A DNA stretch of 64,000 bases from Acidisarcina sp963790505 (lineage in GTDB: Bacteria > Acidobacteriota > Terriglobia > Terriglobales > Acidobacteriaceae). The DNA lies in NCBI GenBank assembly GCA_963790505.1, contig CAWBOT010000005.1, positions 62,001 to 126,000 on the forward strand. The letters run 5' to 3'. The notes beneath the pieces were generated by a model. The model searched no databases and was not told where the DNA came from. It saw nothing but the letters and a program-made list of their open reading frames with translations. Made by a program: the position numbers and the translations under genes. Below, one piece after another: positions 54,589-62,704 of the stretch (position 1 is its first letter; each line of letters starts with the position of its first letter).

Positions 54589-55020
54589 ATGACAGTTGTC
54601 GCAAACGACGAAATTGATCTTAGCAAGCCGCCAGCACCGGACATGGTCCGCGTCACTTTTATGCCCGAGGGCCGCACCGTGGAGTTCAAGTACGGCACGC
54701 TGCCTTACGACCACCACGGCAAACCCATGTCTTTCCTCGATGTGGCTGAAAACTTCAATATCTTTCTCGACCACGCCTGCGGCGGTTCCTGCGCCTGCAC
54801 GACCTGTCACATTTGGGTGGAAGCCGGCGCCGACGGGGTCACTGAAGCCGACGATGACGAACTCGATCGCCTCGACATGGCCGCCGACCCTCAGCTGAAC
54901 TCGCGTCTTGGCTGCCAGGCGGTTATCACTGGACCCGGCACCTATGTGGTCGAGATTCCTAAGTGGAACCGCAACTATGTTTCCGAAGGAAAGCCGCTGA
55001 CGCTCGCCGAAGGTCAGTGA
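54589..55020 (+). CDS. fdx: [2Fe-2S] ferredoxin of the ISC system
   Basis: 143 residues. Cluster ligands Cys64, Cys70, Cys73 and Cys109 (CGGSCACTTCH and RLGCQAV) match adrenodoxin-type ferredoxin. N-terminal 20 residues are extra. Provides electrons for cluster assembly. GGAAAGAACAAA before ATG is a reasonable ribosome site. Confidence 0.95.
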   Translation: MTVVANDEIDLSKPPAPDMVRVTFMPEGRTVEFKYGTLPYDHHGKPMSFLDVAENFNIFLDHACGGSCACTTCHIWVEAGADGVTEADDDELDRLDMAADPQLNSRLGCQAVITGPGTYVVEIPKWNRNYVSEGKPLTLAEGQ

Positions 55021-55032
55021 TGGAGAGGGTTC

Positions 55033-55248
55033 ATGGCAAATGAATTTGGTTGGGAAGACACAGAAGAAATCGGCATCCAGCTGCAGGAAAAGTTTCCCGA
55101 GCTCGACCCGCTCACCGTTCGCTTCACCGATCTCTTGAAGCATGTGACCGAGCTGGACGGCTTCACCGGCGACCCGGCAAAGTCGAATGAGTCGAAGCTC
55201 GAAGCGATTCAGATGGCCTGGTATGAGGAATACAAGGACGCTCAGTAA
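55033..55248 (+). CDS. iscX: IscX (YfhJ)
   Basis: 71 residues, complete. FGWEDTEEIGIQLQEKFPELDP and LESIQMAWYEEYKD-type C-terminus (EAIQMAWYEEYK) are diagnostic. An acidic protein thought to regulate IscS and bind iron. Its end overlaps the convergent yraN gene by seven bases. GGAGAGGGTTC precedes the ATG. Confidence 0.94.
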   Translation: MANEFGWEDTEEIGIQLQEKFPELDPLTVRFTDLLKHVTELDGFTGDPAKSNESKLEAIQMAWYEEYKDAQ

Positions 55249-55718
55249 CTCGCGTTTTCTGACCAGCCGAATGCGTTGCGGAAGAGGATGTACTCGTCCC
55301 GCTTGCCTGCCTCGAAGTAGATAGCAAGCACATCGAACCGAACTGCCGCCGGAGCGGGAAGCTGCCGCATGTAGTGCCGCGCCATCTTGCGCAGCGTCTT
55401 CCGCTTCCGTTCGTCAACCGCCGATTCGGCGCTGGCAACGTCGCGAGTCGTCCTCGTCTTTACCTCGATAAAGCATAAGCAGTCCCTCTCCCAGCCAATC
55501 AGGTCGATGTCTCCCGCATAGCGATGCGAGCGCCAGCTCCGCGCGGTGATGACATATCCTTGGCGGCGAAGGTAAAAAAAAGCCGCTTCTTCACCTCGCA
55601 ATCCAAGTGCAAGGTGCGGTGCATGGGCTGGCGTGCGCCCGAGCTTGGCGGAAAGCCGATCGATTGCTGCGAGCGAACGCTCAAAGAGGCGCAGCCTTAT
55701 CGGATCCAATGCTGACAT
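55242..55718 (-). CDS. YraN family (UPF0102) nuclease-like protein
   Basis: 158 residues. GEEAAFFYLRRQGY, then RYAGDIDLIGWERDCLCFIEVKTR shows the D-x(n)-ExK core of a Holliday-junction-resolvase-like fold. Usually single-copy and of unknown function. Start MSALDPIRLRLFERS. Convergent with iscX, divergent from the his leader. Confidence 0.92.
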   Translation of the reverse strand: MSALDPIRLRLFERSLAAIDRLSAKLGRTPAHAPHLALGLRGEEAAFFYLRRQGYVITARSWRSHRYAGDIDLIGWERDCLCFIEVKTRTTRDVASAESAVDERKRKTLRKMARHYMRQLPAPAAVRFDVLAIYFEAGKRDEYILFRNAFGWSENASY

Positions 55719-55795
55719 AAGGGTAGGTGCAAGTATTGTTCGCTCTGGCGCTAAGAGTTGGCAAGTGATTCGCTATTTCGTCGAGGCGATATGGT

Positions 55796-55824
55796 TTGAC
55801 ATCCGTCCGCCCTCGTTGTACTTT
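55796..55824 (+). promoter_or_regulatory. Candidate his operon promoter
   Basis: A perfect -35 TTGACA (55796-55801), 17-bp spacer, then TACTTT (55819-55824). Predicted start about 55831-55834 would place the leader peptide's ATG at or next to the mRNA 5' end. Confidence 0.5.
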
Positions 55825-55833
55825 TCCTACAGG

Positions 55834-55914
55834 ATGCAGGTTCGCGTACATCATCGTCATTCGCACCATCACCATGTGACGAACATGTCGGCGGACTCTT
55901 CCGGCCTGAACTAA
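55834..55914 (+). CDS. hisL: His-rich leader peptide of the his operon
   Basis: 26 codons, ATG 55834 to TAA 55914, with HHRHSHHHH at residues 6-14 (seven His codons in nine). Such clusters make ribosome progress depend on charged tRNA-His, as in enteric hisL. There is no Shine-Dalgarno sequence except AGG directly before the ATG, so a leaderless start is possible. A terminator and competing antiterminator strand follow before hisI. Confidence 0.75.
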   Translation: MQVRVHHRHSHHHHVTNMSADSSGLN

Positions 55915-55980
55915 GGCCCGAATCAAAGAGATCAGTAAGAGCCCGCCGGCGCGAAAGCCAAGGCGGGCTCTTTCATTTTA
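55890..55980 (+). terminator. his attenuator: terminator with antiterminator strand
   Basis: The terminator stem is perfect over 11 bp: AAGAGCCCGCC (55937-55947) with GGCGGGCTCTT (55962-55972), with an inner GGC/GCC extension, then TTCATTTTA. Upstream, GGCGGACTCTT (55890-55900) differs from the terminator's 3' arm by one base and can pair with the 5' arm, forming an antiterminator. A CATGT-GACGA-ACATG hairpin lies next to the His codons. The layout is classic transcription attenuation. Confidence 0.75.
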
Positions 55981-55988
55981 GGAACAAG

Positions 55989-56370
55989 ATGGATAGGGCG
56001 ATGATAGCGACAGAAATACAAGATAGACTTTGCCAAGATGGAGGGACTCGTGCCGGCCATTGTGCAGGACGCGAAGACACGGGAGGTGCTGATGGTCGGC
56101 TTCCTCAATGAGACCAGCTATGCGAAGACCCTCGATACGGGTTTTGTGACCTTCTGGAGCCGGACCCGGCAGAAGCTGTGGATGAAGGGCGAGACCAGTG
56201 GCAACCGGTTGCGGGTAGTCGATGCCTCCACCGACTGCGATCAGGACACGGTGCTCTTTCGCGTCGAAGTTGAGGGCGACGGACTGGTCTGCCATGAAGG
56301 CAGCGTGAGCTGCTTCACGCGTCCAATAACGGTTGAGGCGGCGCAGCGCCGAGAGCAGGTCAGCGCATGA
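55989..56370 (+). CDS. hisI: Phosphoribosyl-AMP cyclohydrolase HisI
   Basis: Third step of histidine synthesis. Core seen: GLVPAIVQDAKTREVLMVGF, SRTRQKLWMKGETSGN, DCDQDT and CHEGSVSCFTR with zinc cysteines. The clean open frame begins at ATG 56038, but AGGA precedes an ATG at 55989; removing one base near 56020 gives MIATEIQIDFAKMEGLVP, the family N-terminus. I therefore favour 55989 with a one-base error. HisE is not fused to it and not found in this operon. Its stop overlaps hisG. Confidence 0.85.
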
Positions 56371-57246
56371 GCGCCAAGCTCCGCCTCGGTATTCCCAAAG
56401 GGCAGCCTGCAGGACGCGACCATCGCGCTCTTCGCTCGCGCGGGCTGGAACATCTATGCCAACGGCCGCTCCTATTTCCCGTCGATCGACGACGACGAAA
56501 TCGAGTGCATGCTGATCCGCGCCCAGGAGATGGCCCGCTATGTTGAGCACGGCGTCCTCGACGCTGGGCTTACGGGAATCGACTGGGTCGTCGAAAGCGG
56601 TCTCGATGTCGTAAGTGCGGCCAGCCTCACCTACGCGAAGCAGAGCAACCGCAAGGTGCGTTGGGTGCTGGCGGTACCGGAAGACTCCAGCTATCAGCGG
56701 GCCGAAGATCTCTCCGGGCTCACCATCGCCACCGAGCTCGTCGAAGTGACCAAGAGATACTTTGCCGCAAAAAACGTGCCGGTCAAGGTCGAATTCAGCT
56801 GGGGAGCTACCGAGGTCAAGCCGCCTACCCTCGCTGATGCGATCGTCGAGGTCACCGAGACGGGTAGCTCGCTCAAGGCCAATCGCCTGCGCATCATCGA
56901 TACCGTCATGGAGAGCGAAACCCACCTGATCGCCAACAAACTCGCTTACCACGACCAATGGAAGCGCGAGAAGATCGATACCCTGGCACTGATGCTGAAC
57001 GCCGCTATCAACGCCCAGAGCCACGTCGGCCTCATGCTCAACGTCCGAAAAGCAGACCTCGCTGCGGTGGTCGCGGTGCTTCCTGCGCTGAACTCGCCAA
57101 CCGTCTCCGGTCTTTCTGACGCCGGCTGGCATGCTGTCAACACGATCCTTCCCGAAGGGCTGGTGCGCAGCGTCGTTCCTAAGCTTAAGTCTGCCGGAGC
57201 GACCGGCATCGTCGAGTATCCGCTGAATAAGGTCGTATTGGAATGA
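56367..57246 (+). CDS. hisG: ATP phosphoribosyltransferase HisG, one frameshift
   Basis: First enzyme and feedback target of the pathway, long form with a C-terminal regulatory domain. ATG 56367 overlaps hisI (ATGA). The N-terminus LRLGIPKGSLQDATI is broken by one extra G in GGG at about 56399-56401; the rest, from ALFARAGWNIY, is in one frame. GLTGIDWVVESG and LATELVEVTKRYF type segments (IATELVEVTKRYF) follow. About 293 residues when corrected. Essential for prototrophy, so sequencing error is likely. Confidence 0.9.
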
Positions 57247-58550
57247 AACTCCTGAGCACAACCGGGCGAGGCGCGGCGAAGGCATGGAAAATCGTCGATG
57301 AACTTGAGCGTCGTCGCGACTCCAGCGGCGAAAGCGTCGCGCCGGTCGTCCGCCGCATCGTGGACGCGGTGCGCAAAGGGGGTGATAAGGCCCTCCGCAG
57401 ATACGCGGAGCAGCTTGACGGCCTCTCGCCACAGTCACAGTTGCAAATCACCCCAGAAGAGATGGCAGAGGCATGGGATCGCACCTCGCTCCCCATCCAG
57501 AATGCTCTCAAGCTCGCGGCTGACAACATTCGCGGGTTCGCAGAGAGGCAACGGCCGATCGGCTGGAGCTTTTCGCCCGTCGCGGGATTGTCGACCGGGC
57601 AGATGGTCCGGGCCATTTGTGCCGTTGGCTGTTACGTACCCAGTGGAAGGCATCCGCTGCCCTCGTCCCTGCTCATGACCGTGGTGCCGGCGCAGGTTGC
57701 CGGCGTGGAGAGAATCGTTGTTGTCTCTCCCAACCCCGCGCCTGAGACCCTCGCTGCTGCCCATTTGCTCGGGATTCAACATCTCTATCGCGTCGGTGGC
57801 GCCCAAGCCATAGCAGCTCTGGCTTATGGGACCGAAACGATCGCCCGAGTCGACAAGATGGTCGGCCCCGGCAACCTCTACGTCACGGCGGCAAAGAAAT
57901 TGGTCGCCTTTGACTGCGCGATCGATATGTTGGCCGGTCCGACCGAGATCGCGGTCACCAGCGACAAAGGCGACCCGATGCATATCGCCGCCGAGCTGGT
58001 CGCGCAAGCCGAGCATGACTCAGAAGCACTGGCTATTCTCATCACCACCCAGCGGCAGCTGGCGGAGCGAACGATCGCCGAAGTAAAAGTAAGAGCGAAA
58101 GCAAATCCTACCGCCAAACAGTCACTCGCCAAACACGGCTATGTCTTCCTGGCCGCATCGGTGAACGAAGCACGCGAGATAACCAACCGGATCGCCCCCG
58201 AACATCTCACCGTTGACGATCCATCCGACACGCTCTGGGTGCAGCATGCGGGCTCGATCTTCATTGGTCCGAATTCACCCCAGGCGATGGGCGACTATGT
58301 CTCGGGTCCAAACCATACTCTGCCGACGGGCGGTTTCGCTCGAGTGAGAGGCGGCCTGAGCGTCATGGATTTCATGAAGGTCATCACCGTCCAGCAGTAC
58401 GACATCGCCGCCTTGCGAGAGCTAGGCCCAGCGGCGATTGCATTGGCAGAGGCCGAGGGACTCATCGGACACGCGGAGGCGATTCGCGCCAGAGGGATTC
58501 CGTCAGCACAGCCCGGCCCTACGAAGAGAAAGGCGGCGGCCCGTGCCTGA
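57243..58550 (+). CDS. hisD: Histidinol dehydrogenase
   Basis: 435 residues. Oxidises histidinol to histidine in two steps with zinc and NAD. Landmarks: CYVPSGRHPLPSSLLM (compare PGG), GPGNLYVTAAKKLVAFDCAID, AGPTEIAV, AQAEHDSEA and PEHLTV (zinc/catalytic His). The start overlaps hisG by four bases (ATGA). It extends into the hisC start region. Confidence 0.96.
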   Translation: MKLLSTTGRGAAKAWKIVDELERRRDSSGESVAPVVRRIVDAVRKGGDKALRRYAEQLDGLSPQSQLQITPEEMAEAWDRTSLPIQNALKLAADNIRGFAERQRPIGWSFSPVAGLSTGQMVRAICAVGCYVPSGRHPLPSSLLMTVVPAQVAGVERIVVVSPNPAPETLAAAHLLGIQHLYRVGGAQAIAALAYGTETIARVDKMVGPGNLYVTAAKKLVAFDCAIDMLAGPTEIAVTSDKGDPMHIAAELVAQAEHDSEALAILITTQRQLAERTIAEVKVRAKANPTAKQSLAKHGYVFLAASVNEAREITNRIAPEHLTVDDPSDTLWVQHAGSIFIGPNSPQAMGDYVSGPNHTLPTGGFARVRGGLSVMDFMKVITVQQYDIAALRELGPAAIALAEAEGLIGHAEAIRARGIPSAQPGPTKRKAAARA

Positions 58551-59664
58551 GGCCGTCAGCGCGCCCTCGCCGAAGCCGCGCGCCGCGGTCCTGCGCATCA
58601 AGGAGTACCACCCTCCCCTCGGCGATCGCAATGGCCTGCGTCTCGATTTCAATGAGAATACTTTCGAATGCTCCTCTGAAGTCTTGAAGGTTTTGCACAG
58701 GATTGGGCCGGCTGAGTTGACGCGATACCCGGAACGCGAGCCTGTCGAGGCTCTCGTCGCCGAGTACCTCGGCCTAAACGCCGATCAGGTCCTGCTCACC
58801 AATGGAGTCGACGAAGGAATCCACGTGCTCTGCCAGACCTATCTCGATACCGGAGACGAAGTTCTCCTGCCGGTGCCGACTTATTCGATGTATGAGGTCT
58901 ATGCGTCAGCGACGCCGGCGAGCATAGTTACCGTCCAGGCCGCCGCAGATTTCCAGTTCCCCTTTGATCGACTGCTCGGCGCGATCACTTCTGAAACCAA
59001 GCTCATCGCTATCGCGAATCCGAATAGTCCCACCGGCTGTGTCGCAACGCGCGAGCAGATTCTGAATATCGTCAAGCGCGCGCCACATGCTGTCGTCCTG
59101 GTCGACGAAGCCTACTATCATTTCTACGGCCAGACCGTTGCCGACCTGATCGGCCACTATCCAAATCTTCTCCTCGCGCGGACCTTCTCGAAAGCGTACG
59201 GCTTGGCCGGCTTGCGGGCGGGTGTCTTAGCAGGATCGGTGGAGGCGATTCAATGGCTTCGGCGAGTGATCTCGCCCTATAGCGTCAACTCCCTTGCTCT
59301 CGGTTGCCTTCCCGCAGCCCTGCGCGACCAGGCTTACCTCCGCTGGTATGTCGAAGAAGTCGTCGAGGCCCGCGCAGAACTGGTCGCCGCATTGACTGAG
59401 CAGAGGATTCGATCCTGGCCGAGCGAAGCGAATTTTGTGCTTGCCGATATCGGACCGAAACACCGCGCCTTCACTGCCGCGATGAAGCATCGCGGCGTCC
59501 TGGTACGAGACCGCTCCAACGATCCTGGTTGTGCCGGCTGCGTTCGCATCACCGTGGGCACCCGGCAACAGATGGCCCCCGGAATTAGTGCACTAATCGC
59601 CGCTTTGAGAGATATTGATTGGGACGGAGGCGAATGGCCAGAACAACAGCGAGAGCAAGCATGA
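58543..59664 (+). CDS. hisC: Histidinol-phosphate aminotransferase
   Basis: 373 residues from GTG 58543 (overlapping hisD), preferred over an earlier ATG that lies inside hisD. Landmarks: LDFNENTFECS, RYPEREPV, TNGVDEGI, NPNSPTGCV, LVDEAYYHF and SKAYGLAGLRAG with the PLP lysine. Converts imidazole acetol phosphate. The stop overlaps the hisB ATG. Confidence 0.93.
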   Translation: MPEAVSAPSPKPRAAVLRIKEYHPPLGDRNGLRLDFNENTFECSSEVLKVLHRIGPAELTRYPEREPVEALVAEYLGLNADQVLLTNGVDEGIHVLCQTYLDTGDEVLLPVPTYSMYEVYASATPASIVTVQAAADFQFPFDRLLGAITSETKLIAIANPNSPTGCVATREQILNIVKRAPHAVVLVDEAYYHFYGQTVADLIGHYPNLLLARTFSKAYGLAGLRAGVLAGSVEAIQWLRRVISPYSVNSLALGCLPAALRDQAYLRWYVEEVVEARAELVAALTEQRIRSWPSEANFVLADIGPKHRAFTAAMKHRGVLVRDRSNDPGCAGCVRITVGTRQQMAPGISALIAALRDIDWDGGEWPEQQREQA

Positions 59665-60290
59665 AAAAGAAAGCGGTGACCTCCAAAAGCTTCCGCGAAG
59701 AAAAGCGCACAGCGGCCATTCGCCGCGACACCAACGAGACGAAAATTGCTCTCGCACTCACCATTGAAGGGCAAGGCCGATATGAGATCCAGACCGGGAT
59801 CCGTTTCTTCGATCATATGCTGGAGCTTTTCACCCGCCACGGCGCCTTCGATCTAAAGCTTGAATGCAAAGGCGATCTGGATGTCGACCAGCATCACACC
59901 GTGGAAGACGTGGGCATCGCTCTCGGCCGCGCCTTCGATCAGGCCCTCGGCGACAAGAAGGGGATTCTGCGTGCCGGCTATTTTCTGATGCCGATGGACG
60001 AAACGCTCGGCGTAGCAGCCGTCGATCTCAGCGGCAGGATCGCGGCAGTGGTGAAGACAAAAGTAAAGACGCGCCTAGTGGGCGACCTGCAAAGCGAATT
60101 GGTGAACGACTTCTTCGAAGGCTTCGCCCAGGGTGCCCGCGCGAACATTCACCTCAAGGTAATGTACGGCCGGTCGAGCCATCACAAGATCGAAGCGTTG
60201 TTCAAAGCATTCGCGCGCGCCTTGCGGGTCGCATGCTCGCGCGACATCCAACTCGGTGACATGCTTCCGAGTACCAAGGGACTCCTGTGA
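59661..60290 (+). CDS. hisB: Imidazoleglycerol-phosphate dehydratase
   Basis: 209 residues from ATG 59661 (ATGA with hisC). Manganese ligands are seen in FFDHMLELFTRHG, DVDQHHTVEDVGIALG and GRSSHHKIEALFKA. Monofunctional, without a phosphatase domain; a separate histidinol phosphatase must be elsewhere. A basic N-terminal tail (KKKAVTSKSFREEKR) precedes the core. Confidence 0.95.
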   Translation: MKKKAVTSKSFREEKRTAAIRRDTNETKIALALTIEGQGRYEIQTGIRFFDHMLELFTRHGAFDLKLECKGDLDVDQHHTVEDVGIALGRAFDQALGDKKGILRAGYFLMPMDETLGVAAVDLSGRIAAVVKTKVKTRLVGDLQSELVNDFFEGFAQGARANIHLKVMYGRSSHHKIEALFKAFARALRVACSRDIQLGDMLPSTKGLL

Positions 60291-60883
60291 GCGAGATCGC
60301 GGTAGTCGACTATCGCGCCGGAAACTTGACCTCCGTCGTCAAGGCTCTCACTCATCTGGGAGCTGACCTTGAAGTGACCTCAGACCCCGATGCGGTCCGC
60401 CGCGCGGCAAAGGTCGTACTTCCCGGCGTCGGTCATTTCTCCGCCACTCGATTCTTGCGGGAGCGCGGCCTCACCGAGGCGATTCATTCTCGCGCCGCTG
60501 ACGGCGCACCGTTTCTCGGCATTTGTGTGGGTTTGCAGTGGCTCTACGAGGGCAGCACAGAGGCGCCGGACGTTCCCGGCGCGGGACTTCTGGCGGGCCT
60601 ATGTGAGCGTTTCGTCACCGCCGACAAAGTGCCGCACGTCGGATGGAACTCGCTGGCGGTGCGCTCGGGATCACGCTTGATGGTCGGCGTCGAGGAGGGT
60701 TCCTACGTTTATTTCACGCATTCCTTTCGGGCCTCTCTAGGAAAAGATACTGTGGCTGTTACAGAATATGGTGGTCCGTTTACGGCTGCGGCAGAGTCGG
60801 GCAACGTCATGGGCGTGCAGTTTCATCCGGAGAAATCCGGTGCAGTTGGACTAAAGATCCTCCGAAACTTCGTGGACTTTTAA
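60287..60883 (+). CDS. hisH: Imidazole glycerol phosphate synthase, glutaminase HisH
   Basis: 198 residues. Catalytic Cys80 in FLGICVGLQWL and His/Glu in VQFHPEKSG form the class I glutaminase triad. Starts MSEIAVVDYRAGN with a GTG in a GTGA overlap with hisB. Ammonia is passed to HisF, the next gene. Confidence 0.96.
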   Translation: MSEIAVVDYRAGNLTSVVKALTHLGADLEVTSDPDAVRRAAKVVLPGVGHFSATRFLRERGLTEAIHSRAADGAPFLGICVGLQWLYEGSTEAPDVPGAGLLAGLCERFVTADKVPHVGWNSLAVRSGSRLMVGVEEGSYVYFTHSFRASLGKDTVAVTEYGGPFTAAAESGNVMGVQFHPEKSGAVGLKILRNFVDF

Positions 60884-60887
60884 GCGG

Positions 60888-61679
60888 ATGCTAACCAAGC
60901 GAATTATTGCCTGTCTTGATGTGAAGGATGGCAGGGTCGTGAAGGGAATTCAGTTTGTCGACCTCGTCGACGCCGGCGACCCCGCTGCGCTGGCCATCGC
61001 CCATGCCGAGGCGGGCGCGGATGAGATCGTTCTGCTCGACATCACCGCGACCCATGAGGGCCGCGCCACATTGATCGATACAGTCCAGCGCGCGGCTCGT
61101 GGAATCTTCGTGCCGTTGACCGTCGGTGGCGGCATTCGTACCCTTGATGACGCCGCAGCGGTATTCGACGCCGGGGCGGACAAGATCAGCATCAACTCGG
61201 CCGCGGTAGCTTGTCCCGCGCTTATCGACGAAATCGGGCGCTGTTTCGGCGCCCAGGCAGTGATTGTCGCGATCGACGGTCGCCGCAAGCCGGACAGCCC
61301 CGACCCCGTTCAAGACGCCGAAGTCTTCACCAGCGGTGGGCGCATTCCGGCCGGGTTGCGAGTTGTGGAGTGGGCGCGTGAAGCGGAAGAGCGCGGCGCT
61401 GGCGAAATACTGCTCACTTCGATGGACGCCGACGGTACCCGCAACGGCTTCGACTGTGCGCTGACCGCGGCGGTGAGCGAGGCAGTCGCGATCCCGGTAA
61501 TTGCCTCTGGAGGCGCGGGCAGCGCCGCGCACTTTGCTGAGGTCTTCGGCCGCGGCGATGGCGGGGGTAAAGCGGATGCCGCGCTCGCCGCAAGCATCTT
61601 CCACTTCGGCGTCTCCGACGTTCGCCAGTTGAAGACGGAGTTGGCGCGACTCCGCGTCCCTGTGAGGTTGCCATGCTGA
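60888..61679 (+). CDS. hisF: Imidazole glycerol phosphate synthase, cyclase HisF
   Basis: 263 residues. Catalytic Asp11 (IACLDVKDGRVVKG) and Asp130 (IVAIDGRRK) are both present. LTVGGGIRTL and ASGGAG are phosphate-binding loops. Slightly longer than usual in the loop after residue 220 (GDGGGKADAA). It ends seven bases into hisA. Confidence 0.96.
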   Translation: MLTKRIIACLDVKDGRVVKGIQFVDLVDAGDPAALAIAHAEAGADEIVLLDITATHEGRATLIDTVQRAARGIFVPLTVGGGIRTLDDAAAVFDAGADKISINSAAVACPALIDEIGRCFGAQAVIVAIDGRRKPDSPDPVQDAEVFTSGGRIPAGLRVVEWAREAEERGAGEILLTSMDADGTRNGFDCALTAAVSEAVAIPVIASGGAGSAAHFAEVFGRGDGGGKADAALAASIFHFGVSDVRQLKTELARLRVPVRLPC

Positions 61680-62374
61680 TTCCCGCAATCGATTTAATGG
61701 GAGGCCGCATCGTCCAACTCGTCCAGGGAGAGAAACTCCAACTTGCCTTCGACGACTTCGACTACTGGATTCGACGCTTCGCGAGCTACCCCCTCGTGCA
61801 GTTGATCGACCTCGACGCAGCGATGCGCCAGGGTGATAATCGTGACCTCATCGAGCGGATTTCCCGGCAGCTTCCCTGCCAGGTTGGGGGGGGCATAACC
61901 TCGATCGAAAGGGCCGAAGTGCTTCTCCGCTCCGGTGCCAAACGCGTCATTATCGGATCGGCGCTTTTTCGCGCCAACGTATCGAACGACTCACAGAGCG
62001 TCGATCTGGTCGACACTGAATTTGCTGCCGCCCTTGTCGATGCGGTGGGCATCGAGCGCATTGTCTGCGGGGTGGATACGAAGCTGGGCAAAATCGCTGT
62101 CAAGGGCTGGAAAGAACAGATGCGGCTGACGCCGGAAGAAGCAATCGCGCAGCTGGAGCCCTATTGCGACGCGTTTCTGTATACACACATCGACAAGGAA
62201 GGAACCATGCAGGGATTTCCCCTGGAGATCGCCAGCCGGTTGCGGCAACTCACCCAGCGGCAGCTGATCGTTGCCGGGGGCATTCGCGAGGTCGCGGAAA
62301 TCGAAGCGCTTGATCGTATCGGGGTCGATGCGGTCGCGGGTATGGCCGTCTATACCGGAACGATGCTGGTTTGA
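61673..62374 (+). CDS. hisA: ProFAR isomerase HisA
   Basis: 233 residues. PAIDLMGGRIVQLVQG with catalytic Asp8-type residue, QVGGGITS, and VAGGIREVAEIEAL are recognisable. The second half is more diverged than typical HisA (YTHIDKEGTMQGFPLEI). Last gene of the operon, overlapping hisF by seven bases. The order hisF-hisA is reversed from the enteric hisA-hisF order. Confidence 0.9.
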   Translation: MLIPAIDLMGGRIVQLVQGEKLQLAFDDFDYWIRRFASYPLVQLIDLDAAMRQGDNRDLIERISRQLPCQVGGGITSIERAEVLLRSGAKRVIIGSALFRANVSNDSQSVDLVDTEFAAALVDAVGIERIVCGVDTKLGKIAVKGWKEQMRLTPEEAIAQLEPYCDAFLYTHIDKEGTMQGFPLEIASRLRQLTQRQLIVAGGIREVAEIEALDRIGVDAVAGMAVYTGTMLV

Positions 62375-62381
62375 AGCGTGC

Positions 62382-62567
62382 TTATGGTCGTCGCCGATTG
62401 CGCATTCCGGCAAAATATAGTCCGGCGCCGAGAAAGCAGGCTGCAACAAATGCCGCAACCAGCGCCTGCCGCAGATCATGCCTGCGGAAGGCGAACACAG
62501 CATCGATCAACCACAGGAATGCGAGACAGAGCCAGATCGTTGCGGCGCGCACGTTCATGAGCATAGC
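62382..62567 (-). CDS. Small two-helix membrane protein
   Basis: 61 residues from ATG 62567 or 59 from the next Met. Two hydrophobic segments (ATIWLCLAFLWLIDAVFAF and LVAAFVAACFLGAGLYFA) are linked by RRHDLRQA. Ends with a basic tail. No ribosome site is clear. Plausible but unproven; converges with hisA. Confidence 0.45.
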   Translation of the reverse strand, partial: AMLMNVRAATIWLCLAFLWLIDAVFAFRRHDLRQALVAAFVAACFLGAGLYFAGMRNRRRP

Positions 62568-62704
62568 ACTGGCATTTGGGAGCGCCGCGTCGCGAATGGA
62601 GGGAATTGCATCCATACTGTACAGCCGCGTAGACTTCCGCTTGCCGATCGGATCGAGGACCGTCGGAACGACTGCAGGCGACATGCGCGAAAGGGAAACG
62701 ATAG

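Noticed and set aside
55978..57438. 486-codon open frame antisense to hisI and hisG
   Set aside because: It lies opposite conserved his genes, has no recognisable motif, and arises from high-GC codon bias on the opposite strand.
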